Shown: piece after piece, positions 57,929 to 64,000 of the stretch
How the letters are laid out: the number at the start of each line of letters is the position of its first letter
Position numbering within the stretch: the stretch's first letter is position 1
From: Xiheimicrobium sp033763395
Lineage (GTDB): Bacteria > Myxococcota > Myxococcia > Myxococcales > Myxococcaceae
DNA length: 64,000 nucleotides
NCBI GenBank assembly: GCA_033763395.1
Contig: JANRKQ010000173.1
Span: 1 to 64,000, forward strand
Direction: 5' to 3'
Program-made: the position numbers and the translations under genes
The notes under the pieces: model-generated
The model's database searches: none
What the model saw: the letters and a program-made list of their open reading frames with translations, nothing else
What the model was told of the DNA's origin: nothing

Positions 57929-60016
57929 TCAGCCGAAGCGCTGCTCGAGCGCGGGCGTTGGATCTTTCACCTCGCGGCCATCGCGCCGACGCGTCTCACG
58001 CTCCTTGTACCGGCGGATGGCGCCCGACAGGATCTCACCCATCAGCGTCGGGTAGTCCATGCCCTCGCCCTGCGCGATGAGCACGAGGTCGCTCCAGCCC
58101 GGCGTCAGCCCCGGCAGCGGGTTGCACTCGAGGAAGTAGATGCGCCCCGCCTCGTCCATGCGGAAGTCGATGCGCGCCACGTCGCGGCACCCCAGCGCCA
58201 TGAAGGCCCCGCGCGCCGCGCTCTTCACCCGCTCGAGCTGCGAGGGCTCGAGCTTCGCGGGCACCTCGTACTTGATGCGATCGTTCGCCTCGAGCTTGTC
58301 CTCGAACTTGTAGATGGGCGTCTTGTCGTTGCGGTCGGTGAAGACAATCTCCATCGGCGGCAGCACCTTGGGTCGACGCTCGCCCAGAAGGCCCACGGTG
58401 AACTCGCGGCCGCCGATGTACTCCTCGATGAGGGCCGGCTGGTCGTACCGCTCGACGAGCTCCTTCACCACTTCGCGCAGCTCCGCCTCGGAGTGACAGA
58501 CGCTCTTGCCCACCACGCCCTTCGAGCTGCCCTCGGCGACGGGCTTCACCATGAGCGGCCAGCGGGTGAACTGCTTGTCGAGGCGCTCCCGGCCCGTCGT
58601 CATCAGCTGGAAGTTGGGCGTGTCGATGCCCGCCGCGCGCACCACCTTCTTGGCCAACGCCTTGTCGAGCGCGAGCGAGAGCGTCGCAGGGTCGGAGCCG
58701 GTGTAGGGAATGTCGAGCAGCTCGAGCAGCGCCGGCACCTGGCTCTCGCGGTTCCGGCCCCGGAAGCCCTCGGCGATGTTGAAGACGACGTCGACCGGCG
58801 TGGTCGAGAGGATGATGGGCAGCTCGGGCGTCGCCTCGAGATCGACGACCTCGTGGCCGTGGCTGGCGATGGCTTCGCGAATGGCCTGGAGCGTCGACGG
58901 CGAGTCGTACTCAGCCTCGTGATCGAGCTGGCCGTCCGACAGGGGCTTGATGCGCTTGACGTTGAAGGTGAAGCCGACGCGCAGGGGCCCCTTGCGCGCC
59001 GGCCGCGACGAGCTGCGCGCGGTGGCCTTCACCCGCTGGCGGCGCGCGGCGTTGTCGATGACGGCGCCCACCACCGCGTCGAAGTGCAGGCCCTCGAGCT
59101 CGGCGGCCGCGTACAGGCTCGCGCCCGGCTCGAGCGAGGGCAGCGCGTTGATCTCGAGGAAGTACGGCACGCCCGCGTCCGAGAGGCGGAAGTCGAGGCG
59201 GCCCAGGTCGCGGCAGTCGAGCTTCTTCACCACCGTGCGCGCCACCTTGCGCAGCCGCTCGCTCATCTCGTCGCTGATGGCCGCTGGCGCCTTGACGCGC
59301 ACCGACTCGTACGCGCGCGTCTTCAGCTCGTAGTCGTAGATCGAGAACTTCTTCCCCTGCGTGTACGCCGCGTCGACGACGTACTCGACCGGGCAGAGCA
59401 CCCCGTCGAAGTCGTTGTCGACGTGCTCGAGGAAGGGCACCGTCAAGTCCTTGCCGACGATGAACTCCTCGACGAGCAACCCGGCCGGGTACTTCTCGAG
59501 CGCGTCGATCACCTTCTTCTTCAGGCTCTCGACGTTCTCGGCCACCGAGTCCTGCGTGATGCCCTTCGAGCTGCCCTCGAAGTTCGGCTTCACGATGACG
59601 GGAAAGTGGAGCTCCTCGGGCTTGAGGTCAGACGGCTTCTCGACGAACTGCCAGCCCGGCGTACGAATGCCGTGCTCGCGCAGCACCAGCTTGGTGAGCT
59701 GCTTGTCGAGGGTGAGCGCCAGCACGTAGGCGTCGCTGCCCGTGTACGCGAAGCCGAGCTCCTCGAAGAGCGCCGGGAAGAAGGCCTCGCGGAAGCGGCC
59801 GCGGCGGCCCTCGGCGGTGTTGAAGATGAGATCGGGCGAGAAGGACTCGAGCCGCGCCACGAGCTGCGAGGCCGGGCCCGACACCTCCATCTTCTCGACG
59901 CGGTGGCCGAGGCGCTCGATGGCCGAGGCCAGCGCGTTGACGGTCTCTTCCGTGTCGAACTCGGCTTCTTCTTCCGAGTCCGACAGCCTCAGGTTGTGGG
60001 TGAGCGCGATGCGCAT
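57929..60016 (-). CDS. Tandem double D-alanine-D-alanine ligase-like ATP-grasp protein
   Basis: A 695-residue protein built from two homologous ATP-grasp halves, about 1-325 and 345-665. Each half has a Ddl-like N-terminal domain, a VFNIAEGFRG or IFNTAEGRRG turn, AYTGSD or PYTGSD, a KP-EGSSKGI/V ATP loop and a metal-binding end (RLDFRLSDAGVPYFLEINALPSL and RIDFRMDEAGRIYFLECNPLPGL). Both halves keep the main nucleotide-binding residues. Ddl normally joins two D-Ala; a tandem protein may ligate a different peptide or peptidoglycan precursor. It follows RDD and DUF4177 genes on the same strand with 8 nt between. ATG at 60016. Confidence 0.9.
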   Translation of the reverse strand: MRIALTHNLRLSDSEEEAEFDTEETVNALASAIERLGHRVEKMEVSGPASQLVARLESFSPDLIFNTAEGRRGRFREAFFPALFEELGFAYTGSDAYVLALTLDKQLTKLVLREHGIRTPGWQFVEKPSDLKPEELHFPVIVKPNFEGSSKGITQDSVAENVESLKKKVIDALEKYPAGLLVEEFIVGKDLTVPFLEHVDNDFDGVLCPVEYVVDAAYTQGKKFSIYDYELKTRAYESVRVKAPAAISDEMSERLRKVARTVVKKLDCRDLGRLDFRLSDAGVPYFLEINALPSLEPGASLYAAAELEGLHFDAVVGAVIDNAARRQRVKATARSSSRPARKGPLRVGFTFNVKRIKPLSDGQLDHEAEYDSPSTLQAIREAIASHGHEVVDLEATPELPIILSTTPVDVVFNIAEGFRGRNRESQVPALLELLDIPYTGSDPATLSLALDKALAKKVVRAAGIDTPNFQLMTTGRERLDKQFTRWPLMVKPVAEGSSKGVVGKSVCHSEAELREVVKELVERYDQPALIEEYIGGREFTVGLLGERRPKVLPPMEIVFTDRNDKTPIYKFEDKLEANDRIKYEVPAKLEPSQLERVKSAARGAFMALGCRDVARIDFRMDEAGRIYFLECNPLPGLTPGWSDLVLIAQGEGMDYPTLMGEILSGAIRRYKERETRRRDGREVKDPTPALEQRFG

Positions 60017-60024
60017 GGGTCAGT

Positions 60025-60606
60025 TCACGGGGGTGACGGGTCGACGTCCGTCTCGGAGTGCACCTCGGTCGTCGACTTCAGCCGCGCCGGGGCGCGGGCA
60101 GGCTCGGTGAGCGGCGTGGACTGGGGCTGGCCAGCGACCACCTTGCCGTCCACCACCTGGGTCTGCGCCCAGATGTCTCCCAGGCGAATGCCGTCGGGAT
60201 CGCGGAAACACTTCACCGCCTCGATGCCGCCGATCACCACGATGCCCGCGACGAAGGCCTTGAAGCCGAGCTCGGGCATCATGCTCAAGATGATGATGAG
60301 GCCGAAGGGCGCGTTGCGCAGCACGCTGTCGCGGTGCCGGGCGCCCTGGCGGTTGGGCAGGTACACCACCTTCACGCCGAAGAGCTTCTTGCCGGGGCTC
60401 TGCCCCTGAATCATCCCGTCGGCGAACAGCAGATAGAGGAGCGCGATGACGATGCCGGCGGGGCCGGTCGACTGGAACAACACCCAGGCGATCAAGATGT
60501 CGACGAGCCGCGCGCCACCGCGCAGGAGCAGCGAGGCCTTCGGGTACGGCGAGCCTTCCTGATCACGGACGACGCGGAGACCGGGGCGCTGGGTGGTGGT
60601 GCTCAT
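60025..60606 (-). CDS. RDD-family membrane protein
   Basis: A 193-residue membrane protein with an N-terminal cytoplasmic arm, then RDD-type sequence (LLLRGGARLVDILIAWVLF), GQSPGKKLFGVKVVY and hydrophobic segments to about 130, and a hydrophilic tail. RDD proteins are small transporters or membrane adaptors of varied role. The ATG overlaps the DUF4177 gene's stop by 4 nt. The short gap to the double ATP-grasp gene suggests an operon. Confidence 0.85.
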   Translation of the reverse strand: MSTTTQRPGLRVVRDQEGSPYPKASLLLRGGARLVDILIAWVLFQSTGPAGIVIALLYLLFADGMIQGQSPGKKLFGVKVVYLPNRQGARHRDSVLRNAPFGLIIILSMMPELGFKAFVAGIVVIGGIEAVKCFRDPDGIRLGDIWAQTQVVDGKVVAGQPQSTPLTEPARAPARLKSTTEVHSETDVDPSPP

Positions 60607-61007
60607 TCGGGTGACTCGTCTTCTCCGGCCAGCTGCGCGAGGCGCGTCCACGCGTCGACGGGCGCCGGTTCGGCCCCGCCGGTGACAGTCTCGGGCCCCA
60701 GCACCAGCCGGCGCAAGTGTCTGTCGGCCTCGCTGTTGGACCTGAACTGCTCTTCCGGCCCGACGTCGGCCAGCGGCGCGCCTTCCCTCGTGAAGAAGAC
60801 GAACGCCATCGAGGGCCGCTTCGACGACTCGCGCATGGCGAACTGCACGCCGTCGAAGGTCCAACCCTGCGCGACCCAGACGTTCACCGTGTCTTCGAGG
60901 CCCCGCTCGTCGACGTTCGAGAGCTCGACGACCTTGTACCGGAGCGCCTTCGCCGCGGGCGCCTGACGTTGCGGTGGCTTCTTCGCCTTCGCCGTGCGGC
61001 GCTTCAC
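60603..61007 (-). CDS. DUF4177-like small protein
   Basis: A protein of 134-136 residues with a basic N-terminus (KRRTAKAKKPP), then YKVVELSNVDERGLEDTVNVWVAQGWTFDGVQ, which matches the DUF4177 pattern (a small alpha/beta fold). Three in-frame GTG codons in a row (61013, 61010, 61007) are possible starts; I chose 61007 because it overlaps the previous stop by 4 nt (GTGA). Function unknown; it sits in the operon leading to the double ATP-grasp ligase. Confidence 0.75.
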   Translation of the reverse strand: MKRRTAKAKKPPQRQAPAAKALRYKVVELSNVDERGLEDTVNVWVAQGWTFDGVQFAMRESSKRPSMAFVFFTREGAPLADVGPEEQFRSNSEADRHLRRLVLGPETVTGGAEPAPVDAWTRLAQLAGEDESPE

Positions 61008-62263
61008 CACCACACGCTCACCTTGCGCTTGCGCTCGTCGTCTTCAGGAGCGGCCCACGACTGCGGAGCGCCGGGCTGTGCCGCGCCCGGGTTCTCGGCG
61101 GCCTCGACCCAGAAGATGCTCACCACCGTCTTCGCGCCGATCGCGCCGACGGCCCCGAGGATGTAGGGAACCACCCCCGTCGCGTCGCGCCCCCAGTTGA
61201 GCCCCAGCACCAGGCCGCTCAAGAGGAAGACCGCCGCACCCACGCCGATGCCAAAGAGGTTCGCCCGCATGATCTGCATCGTCGAGGGGTTGAACTTGAG
61301 CGTCGCGAAGGCCATCGCCGCCGCGCCGATGGCCGGGGTGATGAGCAGGCCATCGATGGCCGGGCGAATGTCATTCGTTCGCGAGCCGACGGCGGCCACC
61401 ATGCCTGCGATGAGCGCCGTGTAGATCATCGCCCAGGCCGCACCCGACACGACGAGCGTCGCCTTGTTCATCGGAATGTCGCCGCCGCCGATGATCATGC
61501 TGAGCCACGAGCCGGCGACAGAGCCGAGGAGGATGCTCCACGTCACCGCCTCGGCCCGTCCACGCGGAGAGGCGTTGGCAGCGCCGGCGATGAGGTCGGT
61601 GAGGCCACCGACGAAGGCCGCGCCGACGAACGAGTTGATGATGCCGAAGTTGGCGCTGCGATGGCTGATCCAGTGGTTGAACTGCCACCAGGCCGAGGCC
61701 CCGAAGCCCACGCCAGCGCCGATCAGCGAGCCCGCGAGGTAGGCCACGCGCGCGTCAGGCCCCGTGAAGACCTCGGGGTTGTTGGTGCAGCCCATCTGCC
61801 CGAGGCAGTACGCCTCGACGAGCCGGGGGATCATCTGCGTCGAGAGCACGCCGAGGCCGAGCATCGACGTCTGATGGAGCAGGAATGTCATGCTCCCGGG
61901 GCCCGACAGGAACGCGCCCTCACGCGGCTTTCCATCGATGAACGCGCCCGGCTGATCCTGCGGGGTGCCCATCACGTCCTGGCTCGGCGCTGGAGTCTGA
62001 TCGGCCGGAGGGAGCGGCGGCGTGGCCTGGAAGCTGCGATCCACCGGGGCGTCGGTGGCGGGCGGCTCCGTCGGAGGTGTCGGCGGCGGCGGTGGCGGCT
62101 GCTCGACCACCGGAGGCGTCGGCGGCGGCGTCGCCACCACGCCCGCGTCGCTCATGCCCGGGTACGGCACGACGATCACCTTGGGGTCGAGCGACTCGGC
62201 CTGGGCCAAGGCCACCACGGGCACGACGAGCGCAGCGAAGACGACGGAGCGGAGCGTGGTCAT
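61004..62263 (-). CDS. Polytopic membrane protein with Pro-rich exported N-terminus
   Basis: A 419-residue protein starting at the ATG at 62263 (signal TTLRSVVFAALVVPVVALAQA). A Pro/Thr-rich stretch to about residue 120 is followed by roughly eight hydrophobic segments (FGIINSFVGAAFVGGLTDLIAG, AVTWSILLGSVAGSWLSMIIGG, and so on), small-residue-rich as in channel- or transporter-like proteins. No family is recognised. TAGAGT lies 10 nt before the start, with no ribosome site. It is the first gene of the unit ending in the ATP-grasp ligase. Confidence 0.8.
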   Translation of the reverse strand: MTTLRSVVFAALVVPVVALAQAESLDPKVIVVPYPGMSDAGVVATPPPTPPVVEQPPPPPPTPPTEPPATDAPVDRSFQATPPLPPADQTPAPSQDVMGTPQDQPGAFIDGKPREGAFLSGPGSMTFLLHQTSMLGLGVLSTQMIPRLVEAYCLGQMGCTNNPEVFTGPDARVAYLAGSLIGAGVGFGASAWWQFNHWISHRSANFGIINSFVGAAFVGGLTDLIAGAANASPRGRAEAVTWSILLGSVAGSWLSMIIGGGDIPMNKATLVVSGAAWAMIYTALIAGMVAAVGSRTNDIRPAIDGLLITPAIGAAAMAFATLKFNPSTMQIMRANLFGIGVGAAVFLLSGLVLGLNWGRDATGVVPYILGAVGAIGAKTVVSIFWVEAAENPGAAQPGAPQSWAAPEDDERKRKVSVWW

Positions 62264-62273
62264 GTGCGGGCGC

Positions 62274-62279
62274 ACTCTA
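62274..62279 (-). promoter_or_regulatory. Putative -10 element, membrane protein gene
   Basis: TAGAGT on the minus strand lies 10 nt before the ATG at 62263, and there is no Shine-Dalgarno sequence. It would give a leader of about 3-4 nt and would drive the operon through the double ATP-grasp ligase. Confidence 0.4.
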
Positions 62280-62348
62280 CCGTGTCGGCGCGCGGGCGCA
62301 GCATCGACGGGCGTAGAGAAGACGGGCTCCCTGTGCGAGGACGCTTGC

Positions 62349-62879
62349 ATGGCGATCACTCCCTACGGCGCGTTGACTCCGCAGCTTCATCCCCAGGCCT
62401 GGGTGCACCCGAGCGCGGAGCTGCTCGGCGACGTCACCCTCGCGGCCCACGTCTCGGTGTGGCCCACGTGTGTGTTGCGCGGCGACTCCGGAGCGATCAC
62501 CTTCGGCGCGCGCACCAACTTCCAGGACGGCTCCATCGCGCACGCCACCCGCGACGTCTCGAAGACGACCGTCGGCGACGAGTGCACCATCGGGCACCGG
62601 GTCATCCTCCACGGCTGCACGGTCGGCCACCGGGTGCTCGTGGGCATGGGCTCGATCGTGCTCGACAACGTCGTGATCGGCGACGACTGCTTCGTGGCCG
62701 CGGGCTCGTTGCTCACGCCGGGCAAGGTGTACGAGCCGCGCTCCTTCATCATGGGCTCGCCGGCGAAGCGCGTGCGCGAAGTGACCTCGAAGGACCTCGA
62801 GTGGATCGCGAGCTCGTGGAAGGTCTACTTCGAGCTGATGACGACGTACCGGCAGGGGGCGTCAGGCCCGGCGCGATGA
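62349..62879 (+). CDS. Gamma-class carbonic anhydrase-like hexapeptide-repeat protein
   Basis: A 176-residue left-handed beta-helix protein. Hexapeptide turns run from GDVTLAAHVSVWPTCVLRGD to GMGSIVLDNVVIGDDCFVAAGS. Candidate zinc ligands are His65 (IAHATRD), His83 and His88 (GHRVILHGC), with Arg44/Asp46 and Gln59 in the places expected for gamma carbonic anhydrases of the YrdA/CaiE type. It should hydrate CO2 or act as an acyltransferase-like relative. Its last 131 nt overlap the convergent SET-domain gene. The ATG at 62349 follows GCTTGC; no clear ribosome site. Confidence 0.9.
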   Translation: MAITPYGALTPQLHPQAWVHPSAELLGDVTLAAHVSVWPTCVLRGDSGAITFGARTNFQDGSIAHATRDVSKTTVGDECTIGHRVILHGCTVGHRVLVGMGSIVLDNVVIGDDCFVAAGSLLTPGKVYEPRSFIMGSPAKRVREVTSKDLEWIASSWKVYFELMTTYRQGASGPAR

Positions 62880-63264
62880 TCCACCCGCGGCACCGCTTCG
62901 CGCCACACCGGCAGGGCACGGCGTGAACGGCGTCGAAGGCGTAGTCGTAGGTGAGCTCGTCTCCGGGCGCGATGTCGCGCAGGGCCTGGAGCTGTGCCCA
63001 GCCGTTGCCCTGCCGCGTGAGGCCGGCCTCGACCACCACGTTGGGGTCGCAGCTGTGGTTCACCCAGCGCGTCTGATCGACCATGTCGAAGAACACGCCG
63101 TCTTCGAGCACGAGCGACCAGGTGTCGTCGCGCGGCTCGCCGGCCCGCCAGAGCACGCCCTCGACATCGGCGATGACGGCGCCCTTGCGGAACCGTCGGG
63201 TCGCTACCACCCCGAAGCCGTCGATCGCCGATCGCACCACCCGCAAGCCGGGGATCCGCGCCAT
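62749..63264 (-). CDS. SET-domain protein-lysine methyltransferase-like protein
   Basis: A 171-residue protein with a bacterial SET domain: GFGVVATRRFRKG near the N-terminus, NHSCDPN (69-75), GDELTYDY (101-108) and a post-SET zinc site CRCGAKRCRGW (118-128). These are the SAM- and lysine-binding landmarks of SET methyltransferases. The last ~43 residues (after W128) are antisense to the carbonic anhydrase gene and look like low-complexity Arg/Ser-rich filler, so the functional protein may end near 130. The start overlaps the coiled-coil gene's stop by 1 nt (TGATG). Substrate unknown. Confidence 0.85.
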   Translation of the reverse strand: MARIPGLRVVRSAIDGFGVVATRRFRKGAVIADVEGVLWRAGEPRDDTWSLVLEDGVFFDMVDQTRWVNHSCDPNVVVEAGLTRQGNGWAQLQALRDIAPGDELTYDYAFDAVHAVPCRCGAKRCRGWIIAPGLTPPAGTSSSARSRPSTSSRSTRGPSRSLRARASPASP

Positions 63265-63830
63265 CAGCCGCCCCGGACGCGCTTCTTCGCCGCGTCTTCC
63301 CGGTAGATGTCAGCCAGGGCGTGGGCGCGCTCGATCTCGTCGCGCGCGCGATCGAGCTTCAGCACCCGGTCGACCTCCTCCACCTTCGCCTGGAGCGCCT
63401 CGCTCACGACCAGGCCCGCCGAGAGCCTCGCCTTCGCGCGCTGCCGCTCGTCCTTGAGCTCGGCCAGCTTGCCGGCGTGATCGCGGGCAGCCTCGCTCAG
63501 CAGCGCCGCGTCTTCATCGGCCTGGGCGCGGGCCTTCAGCGTCTCGTCGAGCCGCCGCTGGGTCTCGAGCTGATCGCGGCGCAGCACCGTCTCGGCCTTC
63601 GCGTCACCCAGGCTCGCAGCTTCGACGATGCGGGCGTCGAGCTCCTTCTGCTGGGCGACGTACTTCGCCTCGTCGCGCGCGAACTGCGCCTTCAGCGCGA
63701 GGAGCGTCGCCGCCGACCGCCGCAGCTCTTCGCCCTGCCGCTCCATCGAGTCGACGACGGCGTCGAACGCCTCGAGCGGGTCGACGGGCCTCGGGGGCGC
63801 CTTGTCCTTCTTCTTGAAGAAGCCAAACAC
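63264..63830 (-). CDS. Coiled-coil protein, PspA/IM30-like in outline
   Basis: A protein of about 188 residues starting at GTG 63830 (FGFFKKKDKAPPRPVDPLEAFD follows). Most of it is a long, heavily charged helix typical of a coiled coil (SMERQGEELRRSAATLLALKAQF, RAQADEDAALLSEAARDHAGKL), similar in shape to PspA/IM30 membrane-remodelling proteins but without certain homology. The longer frame to 63962 adds unlikely sequence. Its stop overlaps the SET gene (TGATG), so both are co-translated; it may be a SET substrate or partner. Confidence 0.7.
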   Translation of the reverse strand: MFGFFKKKDKAPPRPVDPLEAFDAVVDSMERQGEELRRSAATLLALKAQFARDEAKYVAQQKELDARIVEAASLGDAKAETVLRRDQLETQRRLDETLKARAQADEDAALLSEAARDHAGKLAELKDERQRAKARLSAGLVVSEALQAKVEEVDRVLKLDRARDEIERAHALADIYREDAAKKRVRGG

Positions 63831-63932
63831 CGGGAGCCACCCTATCACCAGGCGCGCCAGGCTCCGTCTCCTGAAGGCCAGTCCCAGCGCGACCGGCTGG
63901 CGCGTTCTGGCCGGACTCCCGTGTCTGCTCCG

Positions 63933-64000
63933 ATGACCGAGGCGTCCCTTCTGGTTCCCCACGCTGGAACGCCGCTGGTCTCATCGGGTGCGCTCCGCAC
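63933..64000 (+). CDS. Possible partial gene at the window edge
   Basis: An ATG at 63933 opens a plus-strand frame running off the window end (22 codons: TEASLLVPHAGTPLVSSGALR). No ribosome site is visible, and third-position G+C is only moderate. It diverges from the coiled-coil gene (start 63830). I cannot tell whether it is real. Confidence 0.3.
   Translation, partial: MTEASLLVPHAGTPLVSSGALR

Noticed and set aside
57242..60409. A 1055-codon open frame on the plus strand
   Set aside because: It is antisense to the thioredoxin-like gene, the double ATP-grasp ligase and the RDD gene, which have clear motifs. Its translation is Arg/Leu/Glu/Ala filler typical of G+C-rich shadow frames.

Overview
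The window is chromosomal DNA from a very G+C-rich bacterium, almost certainly a member of the Myxococcota. This rests on gene content: Ser/Thr protein kinases (one fused to a STAND NTPase and a formylglycine-sulfatase-like domain), a GAF-type sigma-54 activator, a Myxococcales-type sigma factor facing a zinc-finger kinase, many lipoproteins with Gly/Ser/Ala linkers, and a cbb3 oxidase with fused CcoN-CcoO subunits. I cannot name a genus. I see no rRNA, tRNA, CRISPR array, insertion sequence or prophage.

Layout. 1-4.6 kb (minus): a MoxR ATPase cut by the window edge, a TPR protein, a five-S1-domain RNA-binding protein and a peptidoglycan-binding/CHAP hydrolase. 4.9-7.5 kb (plus): a GAF/sigma-54 activator followed by two tightly coupled orphan genes, the second with a caspase-like His/Cys pair. 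7.7-11 kb (minus): the kinase-STAND-FGE giant. 11.1-17.7 kb (minus): a phosphatase, porin, PHP-domain lipoprotein and EF-hand protein transcribed as one unit. 18-20.6 kb (minus): two little-known genes, the second with secretin-associated and BON-like parts. 20.7-25.2 kb (plus): three lipoproteins (BNR repeats, beta-propeller, PHB-depolymerase-like esterase). A Nudix hydrolase lies at 25.2-25.8 kb (minus). 25.9-33.2 kb (plus): a 5'-nucleotidase-like lipoprotein, an RCC1-repeat lipoprotein and a beta-barrel.

33.2-40.6 kb (minus) holds the respiratory cluster ccoI-ccoS-ccoNO-ccoQ-ccoP, a strong terminator, then ccoG; a TauE/SafE-family membrane protein diverges from ccoI. 41.4-47.3 kb is regulatory: zinc-finger kinase, sigma factor, MscS-type channel with a cyclic-nucleotide domain, a methyltransferase and a small kinase. 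The last of these leads into an overlapping monooxygenase/short-chain dehydrogenase pair (to 49.6 kb). 49.6-57.9 kb is mostly cell-envelope: lamin-tail lipoprotein, porin plus DUF2252 lipoprotein, SMP-30-like protein, several small lipoproteins, a second esterase and a thioredoxin/MsrA-like protein. 57.9-62.3 kb (minus) runs from a membrane protein through DUF4177 and RDD proteins to a tandem double ATP-grasp ligase. The window closes with a gamma carbonic anhydrase overlapping tail-to-tail with a SET-domain methyltransferase, preceded by a coiled-coil protein.

Genes are packed tightly. ATGA/GTGA/TGATG overlaps are common, and four convergent pairs are separated by exactly 3 bp. Several first genes lack a Shine-Dalgarno sequence but have a TAGA-type -10 hexamer 6-13 nt before the start codon, which suggests leaderless or near-leaderless transcripts. 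Start codons below were often moved inward from the longest open frame to the first position followed by a credible signal peptide, preceded by a ribosome binding site, or overlapping the previous stop codon.
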